In this document: piece by piece, positions 8,227-17,270 of the stretch
Numbering within the stretch: the first letter of the stretch is position 1
Layout of the letters: the number at the start of each line of letters is the position of its first letter
Source of the DNA: Maricaulis sp047308265
GTDB lineage: Bacteria; Pseudomonadota; Alphaproteobacteria; Caulobacterales; Maricaulaceae
Length of the DNA: 64,000 nt
Direction of reading: 5' to 3'
Assembly: GCF_047308265.1 (NCBI RefSeq)
Contig: NZ_JBKQWY010000005.1
Span: 310,001-374,000, forward strand
Notes under the pieces: generated by a model
Told to the model about the DNA's origin: nothing
Seen by the model: only the letters and a program-made list of their open reading frames with translations
Database searches by the model: none
Program-made: the position numbers and the translations under genes

Positions 8227-9483
8227 CTAACGCTCATCCATGAAATGCGCGTCGAGAAAGGCGAGAAATCCGGTCCAGTCATTCCCGTTCACACCATGCA
8301 GGCCATTGCGCATGGTGATCGCGATATCTCCGGACGGATCAAAATCCCCCAGACCGGATTGGCGCAGGCCCTGCGACCCGTAAAGCGCGTAGACCGGATT
8401 GGCACCCCGCGCAGCCTGATAGCTGCCCATCGGATCAGACCAGCGATCACGCCAGGCCCCGCCAATCAACAGGGGACGCGGCGCAAGAAGAGCGATCAAC
8501 TGGTGCTGATCCACCGGTATTTCCGCCTCCCGGTCGCTATAGCCCGCATAAGCCTCGTTGAACCAGTGCGGATAGCCGTCTGTGATCTGGGCGACTGATT
8601 CACCATTGTAGGAGCGTGTAAGTGTGGTGCCGCCGGTGCCCGACTGGTGAGAAATCACCAGGTCGATGCGCGGATCAAATGCACCGGCCAGAAGCGCTGA
8701 TTTGCCATTGCGTGAATGCCCCCACACGGCCATGCGCTCGTTATCATATTCCGGACGGGTTTCCAGCACATCGATGGCCTTGGAATAGGCATAAGCCCAT
8801 GTCGCGATCGCACCGCTCCGACCTTGCGGGCTGTAGGCGGCCAGCGGCGCCATGGCGGAGGACCGATTGTCCGGCACGAGGTCACCGGGATAAATCAGGG
8901 CCACAGCATATCCGCGATCCAGGATCATCTCGAACGGCGGCTCTGCAATATATTCCCCGAAAATCGACGTCATGATAGCGCGTTGCCAGGCCGGCCCGCC
9001 CATGCAATCAGGCGCACCGCTGGCCGCATTCGGCCCCATCACACCGTCCATACCGCGCAGGGCCGCCAGATTGCCGCAGAAGGTCTGCAAGACAATCACA
9101 GGCACCGGTCCTTCGGCATTCATCGGCCGGACGGTCACCAGAGGGGTCTGCCATTCAGCCTCATTGACCTCAAGGCGCAGCTGGAACTGCTCGACAATGG
9201 CGCGGCCGCCAAAGGCGCCTTCCTGCATGATGTCATGGCTTTCGATCTCGGCCATCTCACCGAGCAGTACCGGACCGTAGACCTCATCCTGAAAAGCCTG
9301 GCGCAAGGCGGGAGCCTGTTCGCTTTCCCAGACAGCGCGAGTCAACTCACCATCGGCATTGAGCACCGGGCGCGCCGTTTCGCCGGTCACGCGATCATTG
9401 ACGCGTGGCAGGGCCATGGACACACAGCCCACCAGGGCGAGCGGAAAGAGAATGATCAGGGCGACCAGAAAAGCCTTGCGCAT
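8227..9483 (-). CDS. CE15-like glucuronoyl esterase homologue, lipoprotein
   Basis: Alpha/beta hydrolase resembling carbohydrate esterase family 15, which splits the ester between lignin alcohols and glucuronic acid of xylan. A lipoprotein signal peptide ends in LALVGC (lipidated Cys20). The nucleophile elbow is GHSRNGKSALLAGAFDPRI (Ser257) followed by ISHQSGTGG; later VDQHQLIALLAPRPLLIGG and a C-terminal HG (His396) fit the CE15 layout. The family's usual GCSRxGK is GHSRNGK here. The ATG at 9483 is preferred to a GTG one codon earlier; GAGG lies about ten bases upstream. No other xylan-degrading genes are near, so the true substrate may be another uronic-acid ester. Confidence 0.78.
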   Translation of the reverse strand: MRKAFLVALIILFPLALVGCVSMALPRVNDRVTGETARPVLNADGELTRAVWESEQAPALRQAFQDEVYGPVLLGEMAEIESHDIMQEGAFGGRAIVEQFQLRLEVNEAEWQTPLVTVRPMNAEGPVPVIVLQTFCGNLAALRGMDGVMGPNAASGAPDCMGGPAWQRAIMTSIFGEYIAEPPFEMILDRGYAVALIYPGDLVPDNRSSAMAPLAAYSPQGRSGAIATWAYAYSKAIDVLETRPEYDNERMAVWGHSRNGKSALLAGAFDPRIDLVISHQSGTGGTTLTRSYNGESVAQITDGYPHWFNEAYAGYSDREAEIPVDQHQLIALLAPRPLLIGGAWRDRWSDPMGSYQAARGANPVYALYGSQGLRQSGLGDFDPSGDIAITMRNGLHGVNGNDWTGFLAFLDAHFMDER

Positions 9484-9589
9484 CACACACGTGCCTCAAA
9501 CAGGAAGAAGTTTGAGCGCACGCTATCAGGCTCAGCGAACCGGCCCAGTCAAAAGAATGTGAGAGATGAAATTCCGGTTAGAAACGGGA

Positions 9590-9901
9590 TCAGGAATGAT
9601 TGCCCGGCGGCACACCATCCACGGTCCAGCCCTTGGGCCCGCGCGTGGCGACCAGCACTTCCGGTCCGTCCGAGCCGCGCTTGCCGCGCACTTTCGACCA
9701 GATCCAGAAGACTGCAGCGGCCAGCAGGCCCAGACCCGCGAAGACGAGGACTGCGGCCCAGAGCATCGCCGCCAGGAAGACCACCAGACCGGCAAAGGCC
9801 AGGGCGAACACGCCTGCGATGAGCGCGCGCAACCAGCGCTGCGCCGTCTTGGACGCAGACGGAGAGAAAAAGGCAGTCGAACGGCGATCCGTCTCGGTCA
9901 T
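9590..9901 (-). CDS. Small membrane protein of unknown function
   Basis: A 103-residue protein with a polar N-terminus, a hydrophobic block at ~24-68 that makes two closely spaced membrane spans (ALIAGVFALAFAGLVVFLAA and LWAAVLVFAGLGLLAAAVFW), then a basic, Gly-rich tail (KVRGKRGSDGPEVLV). GAGG lies upstream of the ATG. I recognise no family. It lies downstream of djlA on the same strand, 54 bases after its stop, and may be co-transcribed with it. Confidence 0.6.
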   Translation of the reverse strand: MTETDRRSTAFFSPSASKTAQRWLRALIAGVFALAFAGLVVFLAAMLWAAVLVFAGLGLLAAAVFWIWSKVRGKRGSDGPEVLVATRGPKGWTVDGVPPGNHS

Positions 9902-9957
9902 TTTATTATCCTCTTCAAACCCTCACCCTCATCATGTTGGCACGATGTGGGCAAAGG

Positions 9958-10656
9958 TCAAACCCCTACACCTGCCAGGCGCGCTCTTTCGTCGCAAATC
10001 CGGGCATAGGCGATATTAATCGCTGCCATTTTGTCCACAGCAAGGCGCTGCATCTCGGGCGGAACACCGCGTGATACCAGTCGATCAGGATGGTTTTGGG
10101 CCGCAATACGGCGATAGGCCCGCTTGAGACCATCTTCGCTGATGTCCGGCTCCACCCCCAGGATCAGATAAGGATCGTCTTCAGCGGCTCCCAGGTGAAC
10201 ATTGCGAATGCGCCGATATTCCAGATCCGAGAAGCCGAAGATATCCGCCACCCGGTCCAGAAAATCGCGCTCTGCTCGGCTGACGACACCATCCGCCTTT
10301 GCAATATGGAACAAACCGTCGAGCACGTCTTCCAGAATGGCCGGGTGAGCGCGGAAGCGCCGGGCCAGACGGCGTGCATAACCGTCAAATCCCAGCGTGG
10401 TCTGTTTGGCGAGATCAAAGGCCCGACGCAGTGGTTCCGCGCCTTCCTCGGGCAGTTTGAACACCTGGGTAAAGGCCTCGACCTCGTTTCGGGTGACGAT
10501 TCCGTCCGCTTTGGCCATTTTGGCACCCAGGCCGATCAGCGCCATGGCGAAATCGGCATCATCCACACGCCGACCCGGCTCGCAATCCTCCCCCTCGCAC
10601 TCAAGGAAGCATGAGCGACCGCGAATTCTCTCGGCAATGGCGCGCCAGAAACCCAT
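9958..10656 (-). CDS. djlA: DjlA-like co-chaperone (TerB + J domain)
   Basis: Membrane-associated J-domain protein expected to stimulate DnaK. The 232-residue product has a TerB-like helical domain at ~25-145 (DFAMALIGLGAKMAKADGIVTRNEV and a second copy HIAKADGVVSRAERDFLDRV) and a C-terminal J domain at ~160-225 with the invariant HPD (NHPDRL). Classical DjlA has an N-terminal transmembrane dimer helix; here only a short MGFWRAIAERIRG precedes TerB, so this is the shorter, alphaproteobacterial soluble form. I used the ATG at 10656 rather than a TTG eight codons upstream. Adjacent to the ampD-like/rnpB/mraZ region in many relatives. Confidence 0.88.
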   Translation of the reverse strand: MGFWRAIAERIRGRSCFLECEGEDCEPGRRVDDADFAMALIGLGAKMAKADGIVTRNEVEAFTQVFKLPEEGAEPLRRAFDLAKQTTLGFDGYARRLARRFRAHPAILEDVLDGLFHIAKADGVVSRAERDFLDRVADIFGFSDLEYRRIRNVHLGAAEDDPYLILGVEPDISEDGLKRAYRRIAAQNHPDRLVSRGVPPEMQRLAVDKMAAINIAYARICDERARLAGVGV

Positions 10657-10858
10657 AAACGTCCCGTGTACACCGGCCAAAGGTTCCTAGGAACACGATC
10701 AGGGCCGGAATGGTCATATAGGTATCGATATCGAGTCGCGCGAGGCGTGGCCCGTCGATCCTGCTGTTTCAGCCTAAACCCGTTGCACACGGGCTGACCA
10801 TGGCTAACCTCCGCACATCAGTTATGCAATTTTGGTCGCAAGCGAAGGACCTGGACAT

Positions 10859-13800
10859 ATGAGCACAGGGGCGTGGGAGTTCTGGATCGATCGCGGCGGC
10901 ACATTCACCGATGTTATTGGTCGTGCACCGGATGGCCGCCTTCATCCGCTGAAACTGCTCTCGGAAAGCCCCGACTATGCCGATGCCGCCAGCGAAGGCG
11001 TCCGCCGTCTGGCCGGTCGACAGGCCGTCCATGCGGTCAAAATGGGAACGACAGTCGCAACCAATGCGTTGCTCGAACGCAAGGGCGCAAAAACCCTGTT
11101 TCTGGTCACGCGCGGGTTTGCCGACCTGTTGCGGATCGGTGATCAGTCCCGACCGGATATCTTTGCGCTCGACATCCAGCGCCCCGATCCCCTGCATGAC
11201 CGCGTGGTGGAGGTGGATGAGCGGCTCTCGGTCCACGGGGAGGTCCTTGTCCCGCTGGAAGAGGCCGGTCTCGACCCCATTCTCCGCCAGGCCCGCGCAG
11301 ACGGTTTTGACAGTGTCGCCATCGCCCTGATGCACGGCTTCGCCTATCCGGCCCACGAAGAGCGCCTTGCCCGATTGTGTGAGGCCCATGATTTCCCGGT
11401 CGTCATCACCTCACACGCGGCCAGCCCTCTCATCAAGCTTGCCCCGCGAGCGTCGACCACCCTTCTGGACGCTTATCTCCAACCGGTCCTGACAGACTAT
11501 GTCGACCGGGTCGGCCAAGGCCTGGGCGAGATACCGCTCTTCTTCATGCAGTCCTCCGGCGGTCTGGCCGCAGCGGGTCATTTCCACGCGCGCAATGCCG
11601 TGCTCTCCGGTCCGGCGGGCGGTGTTGTTGGCATGGCCAAGACAGCACAAAAGGCCAGCTGGTCGAAAGTTATCGGTTTTGACATGGGCGGCACCTCGAC
11701 CGATGTCTCGCGATTTGACGGTGACCAGTATGACCGGGCCGACGAGACGCTCGTTGCCGGCCAGCGTTTGCGTGCACCGATGATGGCGATCCACACCGTG
11801 GCCGCAGGCGGCGGTTCTGTCCTATTCTTCGACGGTGAACGCGCCCGGGTCGGTCCTCAGAGCGCGGGCGCCATGCCCGGCCCTGCCGGTTATGGTCGGG
11901 GCGGTCCTGCCACGGTCACGGACGCCAATATTGTGCTGGGACGTATCCAAGCCGACTTCTTCCCGCATGTGTTCGGCAAGGAGTCCGACGCCCCACTGGA
12001 TGTCGAGGCCAGCCGAAAAGCCCTCGCCCAACTGGCCAGCGAGATGGGGCTTGATACTCCTGAAGCGGCTGCCGAGGGGTTTTTGACCGTCGCCATCGAA
12101 AGCATGGCCCAGGCAATCAAACAGATCTCTATCGGGCAGGGCGTCAATCCGGATCAGTACGCCCTGGCGGCCTTTGGTGGCGCCGGCGCGCAACATGCCT
12201 GTCGGGTGGCAGACACTCTGGGCATGCGCGATGTGCTGGTTCACCCCATGGCCGGGCTTTTGTCTGCCCTTGGAATTGGTCTCGCCGACATCCGCGCCAC
12301 CCGTGAAGCCTCGATCGAACACAGCCTGTCCGCCCAGGCACTCACAATGGCCGACATCAGCCTTGCCCGACTGGAAGACGAGGCCCGAACAGCTCTGACC
12401 GAGCAGGGGCTGGACACCGGCATCACCGTACATCGCGCGGTGCGCCTGCGCGCCAAGGGTGCCGACACGGCTCTGACGATTGCGGCGTCACCCGATGAGG
12501 CCACGCTGCGCGACGCATTCAACAAGGCGCACAAACGCCTGTTCGGCTTTGAAGTGAGTGGCGAGTTGATCCTGGAAAGCGTCAATGTGGATGTCGAGGC
12601 CGCGCCACCGGGTGCCGGGGGCTGGTCTCTGGATGTGCCGACGGCGCAGAAAACAGCGCCTTCCGCCTCTGCCACGGCGCCGCTCTTTGATGAGGGAGTG
12701 TGGGTCGACAGTCCCGTCATACGGCTCGAGACACTGGGCCCCGGTCCGACTGTCACGGGTCCGGCTTTGATCATCGATCCCAATTCAACCATCCTCGTCG
12801 ACAGGGGCTGGACAGCCCAAAGGCTCACCGACGGGACCCTTCATCTGAGCCGAACCGAGGCCGTGACGTCGGAAACAGGAAGCACAGCCCTCGACCCGGT
12901 GCGATTGGAGCTCTTCAACCAGCGCTTTATGTCGGTCGCCGAACAGATGGGTGTCACGCTGGAGCGCACCGCCCACTCGGTGAACATGAAAGAAAGGCTC
13001 GACTTCTCGTGCGCCGTGTTTGATGCACAAGGAGGGCTTGTCGCCAACGCACCGCACATGCCGGTACATCTGGGGTCCATGTCCGCCAGTGTGCGCGCGG
13101 CCGCAGCGGCCCACCCAGATCTGGGTCCCGGGGATGCCGTTGCGGTGAACGCCCCCTATGACGGCGGCACCCATCTGCCCGACATCACGCTTGTGACCCC
13201 CATCCACGATGAAGAGACCGGGCAGCGCCTGTTCTACGTCGCGGCACGCGGTCATCATGCCGACATTGGCGGGATCGCACCGGGGTCCATGCCGCCCTTC
13301 TCGCGCACGATTGAGGAGGAAGGCGTTCAGTTCGCCAATGTAAAAATCATGAGCGATGGGCATTTTCTCGAAGACCGGGTCCGCGAGGTTCTCGCCTCCA
13401 AGCCCTGGCCAGCTCGCAACCCTGACCAGAATATCGCGGACCTCAAGGCCCAGCTGGCCGCGTGCGCTCGCGGTGCTGAAGAACTCCATCGCCTGGTCCG
13501 TGATAATGGCCTGAACGTCGTCAGCGCCTATATGGGGCACGTCCAGAACAATGCCGAACGGGCCGTGCGCCGAGTGATCGGAGCGCTCCAGGATGGAGAA
13601 CACACCGTTCACCTCGATGACGGGTCCCGGATCCAGGTCGCGATCCGGGTTGATCATGACAGCCGCAGCGCTGTGGTCGATTTCACCGGCACGTCCGCGC
13701 AGCGCGACAGCAATTTCAACGCCCCGGCCTCGGTCGCGCGAGCGGCAGTTCTTTACGTATTTCGCTGTCTGGTCGGGGATCAGATCCCGCTCAATGAAGG

Positions 13801-14431
13801 CTGCCTGATCCCGATCGAGATCATTTTACCCGAAGCCTGCCTGCTCAACCCCGTCGCGCCCGCTGCCGTTGTCGCCGGGAATGTGGAAACCAGCCAGCTG
13901 GTGGTGGATGCCCTGTTTGGCGCCACCGGCCGTCTGGCTTCCGGACAGGGCACAATGAATAATCTCACCTTCGGCAATGCCCGCCACCAGTATTACGAGA
14001 CGATCTGTGGTGGTGCGGGTGCGGGCATCGATCATGAGGGTCAGCTCTTTGCCGGTGCGGATGCCGTGCACATCCACATGACCAACTCACGGATGACAGA
14101 CCCGGAAGTCCTTGAAACCCGCTTTCCCGTCCGGGTTGATACCCATGAGATCCGTCACGGCTCCGGCGGATCCGGTCGCGCGCGTGGTGGAGACGGAAGC
14201 GTTCGCCGCCTCACCTTTCTTGAACCCATGGAAGTTGCCCTCCTCTCCTCTCGCCGCCTGCAATCGGGCTTCGGTCTGAACGGCGGACAAAGCGGGGCGT
14301 GCGGCGAGCAATACCGGGTCAGAGCGGACGGCACACGCGACGCGCTTGAAGGCTTGTTCCAGATCCAGGTCGAGGCAGGGGACAGCATCGAGATTGCCAC
14401 GCCGGGCGGAGGCGGGGTCGGACCAGGCTAA
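10859..14431 (+). CDS. 5-oxoprolinase (ATP-hydrolysing), HyuA-HyuB fusion
   Basis: Opens 5-oxo-L-proline (pyroglutamate) to glutamate with ATP. The 1190-residue product is the full two-part enzyme. The N-terminal hydantoinase A half (~1-680) has the nucleotide-binding FWIDRGGTFTDVIG, GTTVATNALLERKGA and GFDMGGTSTDVSRF. The C-terminal hydantoinase B half (~690-1190) has VTLERTAHSVNMKERLDFSCA and ends in GDSIEIATPGGGGVG. Substrate cannot be fixed by sequence, since acetophenone carboxylases and hydantoinases share these halves, but the single-chain fusion and length favour 5-oxoprolinase. ATG at 10859 is chosen over TTG 10832 because GAAGGA sits nine bases before it. Monocistronic by context. 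Confidence 0.88.
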   Translation: MSTGAWEFWIDRGGTFTDVIGRAPDGRLHPLKLLSESPDYADAASEGVRRLAGRQAVHAVKMGTTVATNALLERKGAKTLFLVTRGFADLLRIGDQSRPDIFALDIQRPDPLHDRVVEVDERLSVHGEVLVPLEEAGLDPILRQARADGFDSVAIALMHGFAYPAHEERLARLCEAHDFPVVITSHAASPLIKLAPRASTTLLDAYLQPVLTDYVDRVGQGLGEIPLFFMQSSGGLAAAGHFHARNAVLSGPAGGVVGMAKTAQKASWSKVIGFDMGGTSTDVSRFDGDQYDRADETLVAGQRLRAPMMAIHTVAAGGGSVLFFDGERARVGPQSAGAMPGPAGYGRGGPATVTDANIVLGRIQADFFPHVFGKESDAPLDVEASRKALAQLASEMGLDTPEAAAEGFLTVAIESMAQAIKQISIGQGVNPDQYALAAFGGAGAQHACRVADTLGMRDVLVHPMAGLLSALGIGLADIRATREASIEHSLSAQALTMADISLARLEDEARTALTEQGLDTGITVHRAVRLRAKGADTALTIAASPDEATLRDAFNKAHKRLFGFEVSGELILESVNVDVEAAPPGAGGWSLDVPTAQKTAPSASATAPLFDEGVWVDSPVIRLETLGPGPTVTGPALIIDPNSTILVDRGWTAQRLTDGTLHLSRTEAVTSETGSTALDPVRLELFNQRFMSVAEQMGVTLERTAHSVNMKERLDFSCAVFDAQGGLVANAPHMPVHLGSMSASVRAAAAAHPDLGPGDAVAVNAPYDGGTHLPDITLVTPIHDEETGQRLFYVAARGHHADIGGIAPGSMPPFSRTIEEEGVQFANVKIMSDGHFLEDRVREVLASKPWPARNPDQNIADLKAQLAACARGAEELHRLVRDNGLNVVSAYMGHVQNNAERAVRRVIGALQDGEHTVHLDDGSRIQVAIRVDHDSRSAVVDFTGTSAQRDSNFNAPASVARAAVLYVFRCLVGDQIPLNEGCLIPIEIILPEACLLNPVAPAAVVAGNVETSQLVVDALFGATGRLASGQGTMNNLTFGNARHQYYETICGGAGAGIDHEGQLFAGADAVHIHMTNSRMTDPEVLETRFPVRVDTHEIRHGSGGSGRARGGDGSVRRLTFLEPMEVALLSSRRLQSGFGLNGGQSGACGEQYRVRADGTRDALEGLFQIQVEAGDSIEIATPGGGGVGPG

Positions 14432-14570
14432 CCCCGTCCGGTTAAACTTTGGCAATATTGGGATCCATCCGGGATGGCGGGCCGTAATCTCTCACGTCCC
14501 ATGCATGAGACGCCCTGATGAACCGGTGCCGGGCCCGCACCGACCCTGACCCAGCCAAAGGAACACCCTT

Positions 14571-15092
14571 ATGCGTCTCATTTCAATTGCCCTTCTGGGC
14601 TCCGCCCTGATCGCTGCTCCCGCTCTGGCCGAGGGCCATCACAGCCCCAAGAGCAATCCGCACCACGCACGCCAACAAACAGCGGACATTGTTGATACCG
14701 CCGTTGCGGCCGGCCAGTTCAACACGCTTGTCGCCGCTGTTCAGGCCGCCGGCCTGGTGGCTACCCTCAAGGGTGATGGTCCGTTCACGGTCTTCGCACC
14801 CGTCGACAGCGCCTTTGCCAACCTGCCGCATGGCGAGGTGGACCGCCTGCTGCAGCCGGAAAACCGTCATGAATTGGTCGACCTGCTGACCTTCCACGTC
14901 GTGCCAGGTGCGGTGACCTCGGACCAGCTGGCAGGTCAGATCCTGCAGGTGGAAACCGTGGAGGGCTCAGAAGTCCTGATCGATGCGACCAATGGTGTGC
15001 GCGTCGGCAATGCCCAGGTCGTGCAGGCCGACATCCGCACGAGCAATGGCATTATCCATGTCGTGGACCGGGTCATCATCCCGGCCGGCTAA
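14571..15092 (+). CDS. Secreted fasciclin (FAS1) domain protein
   Basis: Single FAS1 domain protein exported to the periplasm or surface; bacterial FAS1 proteins are implicated in adhesion, but this one's role is unknown. The 173 residues comprise a signal peptide (cleavage after APALA, residue ~20), a His-rich linker (GHHSPKSNPHHARQ), and FAS1 with both signature blocks: DGPFTVFAPVDSAFANLP and FHVVPG, and the closing NGIIHVVDRVIIP. The His-rich stretch before the domain is unusual and could bind metal. It stands alone and is convergent with the rimK-like gene. Confidence 0.9.
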   Translation: MRLISIALLGSALIAAPALAEGHHSPKSNPHHARQQTADIVDTAVAAGQFNTLVAAVQAAGLVATLKGDGPFTVFAPVDSAFANLPHGEVDRLLQPENRHELVDLLTFHVVPGAVTSDQLAGQILQVETVEGSEVLIDATNGVRVGNAQVVQADIRTSNGIIHVVDRVIIPAG

Positions 15093-15118
15093 ACACATCG
15101 GACAGAGCGGCCCGGGGC

Positions 15119-16510
15119 CTAGCTCCGGGCTCGCCGTGTCGAGGTTTTCACAATGGGGCGCACATGGGTCTCGATGTATTCGACGATCAATCCCGCCACA
15201 TCCTTGCCCGAGGTGCGCTCCACCCCTTCCAGCCCGGGCGAGGAATTGACCTCAAGAATTTTCGGACCGGTGCTGGAGCGCAGCATATCGACCCCCGCCA
15301 CCGACAGCCCCATGGCCTTGGCCGCTCTGACAGCTGCGGTTCGCTCTTCCTTACTGATACGAACGCGTTTGGCAGATCCGCCCCGGTGGAGGTTGGACCG
15401 AAAATCGCCGTCCTCGGCCTGACGCATCATGGCGGCCATGACCCGCCCGCCGACGACAAAACAGCGAATGTCCGCGCCCTCGGCTTCCTTGACAAAATCC
15501 TGGACGATAAAATTCGCATCGAGCCCTCGAAAGGCGTCAATCACACTTTCCGCAGCCTTGCGGGTCTCAGCCAGAACCACGCCCCGGCCCTGGGTACTCT
15601 GCAGGAGTTTCACCACGAGCGGCGCTGTGCCGACATGATCGATCAGATTCTTGGTGTCCTTGGGTGAGTGGGCAAAGGCGGTCAGCGGCATGGCGATCCC
15701 GGCACGCGCCAGGATCTGGTGTGCATACAGCTTGTCGCGTGACGCCCCGATCGCCTCGGCCGTATTGAGACAATACGTGCCCATAATCGAAAACTGGCGC
15801 AGAACAGCCATGCCATAGGCCGTCATGCTGGCGCCGATCCGAGGGATGATCACGTCATAGACGGGCAGAGGCTGTCCGTCGTAATAGACTTTCGGCTTGT
15901 TGGCATCGATGGCCAGCGTACATCGGGCCGTATTGATCATCTCCACCACATGGCCTCGGGTTTCCGCCGCCGATTTCAGCCGTTGCGAAGAATAGTTTGA
16001 TGGCTCACGCGTCAAGATGGCGATCCGCAAAGGACGTTTCACCGGGCGACGGCGAGGAAAATCCTTGTACAGCTCATAGCTGAGTTCACCCTGGGCGCAT
16101 GACTGGGTCGGGTTGACCACCATGTCCTCGAGAATGGCCTGTCGGCCCAGCAACATGCGATAGGCCATGGTTTCGCGATTGGTCAGGGTCAGCTCGATCG
16201 GCCAGGTCTTCTCGCCCACCTGCACCGGGGTCTCGATCACCCAGCGCATCTCGCTCTCGCCGTTTGACGAGGTGATTTCACGCTGTCCCAGCGCCGGAGC
16301 GGAACAGATGACTTCGATGTCAGGCTTTTCGGGAATGGGGTGGAGAATAAAGCGGATCTGGGGATTGGTGACCGGTCCGAACGGCTCAACCGACACCGCG
16401 TGCAGGGCCGAGGTGCGCGCACCTGTATCGACCTTCGCCTTGACAGCGGGCAGTCCGAGCCCGGGAAAAGCAGCCCATTCTTCCCAACCCAACACAAATG
16501 GTTCGTTCAT
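15119..16510 (-). CDS. rimK: RimB-RimK fusion: retropepsin-like domain plus ATP-grasp glutamate ligase
   Basis: The 463-residue protein joins two functions usually on separate genes. Residues ~5-145 are a RimB-type (ATP-dependent zinc protease / retropepsin-like) domain with the active-site motif KVDTGARTSALHA. Residues ~165-460 are RimK, the ATP-grasp ligase that adds glutamates to ribosomal protein S6 (or makes poly-glutamate): NTAEAIGASRDKLYAHQILA, PLVVKLLQSTQGRGV and the metal-binding ILEVNSSPGLEGVE. In pseudomonads RimA/RimB/RimK act together, so the fusion couples ligation and trimming. The last bases form a GC-rich hairpin (15110-15130) in the gap to the convergent fasciclin gene. Confidence 0.88.
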   Translation of the reverse strand: MNEPFVLGWEEWAAFPGLGLPAVKAKVDTGARTSALHAVSVEPFGPVTNPQIRFILHPIPEKPDIEVICSAPALGQREITSSNGESEMRWVIETPVQVGEKTWPIELTLTNRETMAYRMLLGRQAILEDMVVNPTQSCAQGELSYELYKDFPRRRPVKRPLRIAILTREPSNYSSQRLKSAAETRGHVVEMINTARCTLAIDANKPKVYYDGQPLPVYDVIIPRIGASMTAYGMAVLRQFSIMGTYCLNTAEAIGASRDKLYAHQILARAGIAMPLTAFAHSPKDTKNLIDHVGTAPLVVKLLQSTQGRGVVLAETRKAAESVIDAFRGLDANFIVQDFVKEAEGADIRCFVVGGRVMAAMMRQAEDGDFRSNLHRGGSAKRVRISKEERTAAVRAAKAMGLSVAGVDMLRSSTGPKILEVNSSPGLEGVERTSGKDVAGLIVEYIETHVRPIVKTSTRRARS

Positions 16511-16610
16511 CTATACCTGAGCCCCAGCAAAATAGCGCGAGGGCGCCCGGGTATAGGCATAATTATGCCTGGTCCAGAAAAATCTGCTCTTGTGTCCTAG
16601 CGCAGCCGCG

Positions 16611-17183
16611 TCAGTCTCCGATCCAGAAACCCAAGGTGACATCGGAGACGGTGACCTCACCCACCGTCACCTCGGCGATCAACAGCGTGTCCATCGCATC
16701 GGGATCGCTTTGCCAGACGGCCAATTGTCCCTCGGCATAGGAGCCGATGAGCTCAAAGGCTCCGCGCGCCTCGTGATGCGCCCGGATATGGATGCCAGCC
16801 GGCGTGATGGCGAACGCACTGACCGTGAAATCATAGGTCTGAAAAACTGGGCCGTACTCGCTCTCGCCCAATTGCTCCGAAGGGTCCTCAAGGTGCACAC
16901 GAACCCAGGCCGCTTCGCCGCAATCGGGCATGGGCGGGGAGATCTCGATTGATCCGACCCGCAGTCCATTGATCACGGCGTCGCCTGATTGCAGCAGATA
17001 ACCATGTCCTGGCCCACTCACCGTGTGGACAAACTCGCTCTTGCCCAATGCCACACCGTCCTCAAAGACCGGGTCCGGCAAGGACAGGTAATCGCCCATG
17101 GCCGCATCCGACGACCCGAAATATGCGCCTGTGCCAATGGCTGCAAGAACAACCACGCTGGCCAAATTCATCAACTGGCTCAT
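16611..17183 (-). CDS. Exported protein of unknown function
   Basis: A 190-residue product with a short N-terminal hydrophobic segment (LASVVVLAAIGTGAYFG), which is either a signal peptide or an anchor. The remainder looks like an all-beta extracytoplasmic domain with alternating hydrophobic residues and a single conserved-looking Cys in PPMPDCGEAAWVRVHL. I recognise no family. A G-run (GGGGGG) precedes the ATG. It lies in a gap between the rimK-like gene and the ArsR-methyltransferase gene, on the same strand as both. Confidence 0.6.
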   Translation of the reverse strand: MSQLMNLASVVVLAAIGTGAYFGSSDAAMGDYLSLPDPVFEDGVALGKSEFVHTVSGPGHGYLLQSGDAVINGLRVGSIEISPPMPDCGEAAWVRVHLEDPSEQLGESEYGPVFQTYDFTVSAFAITPAGIHIRAHHEARGAFELIGSYAEGQLAVWQSDPDAMDTLLIAEVTVGEVTVSDVTLGFWIGD

Positions 17184-17270
17184 TTCGCCCCCCAGTCCGA
17201 TGATGTCTGTACACGCCTTACTCTACACACAAGCTGTGACGGGATGAAGCATACTTGCCGAGAAATCCGC

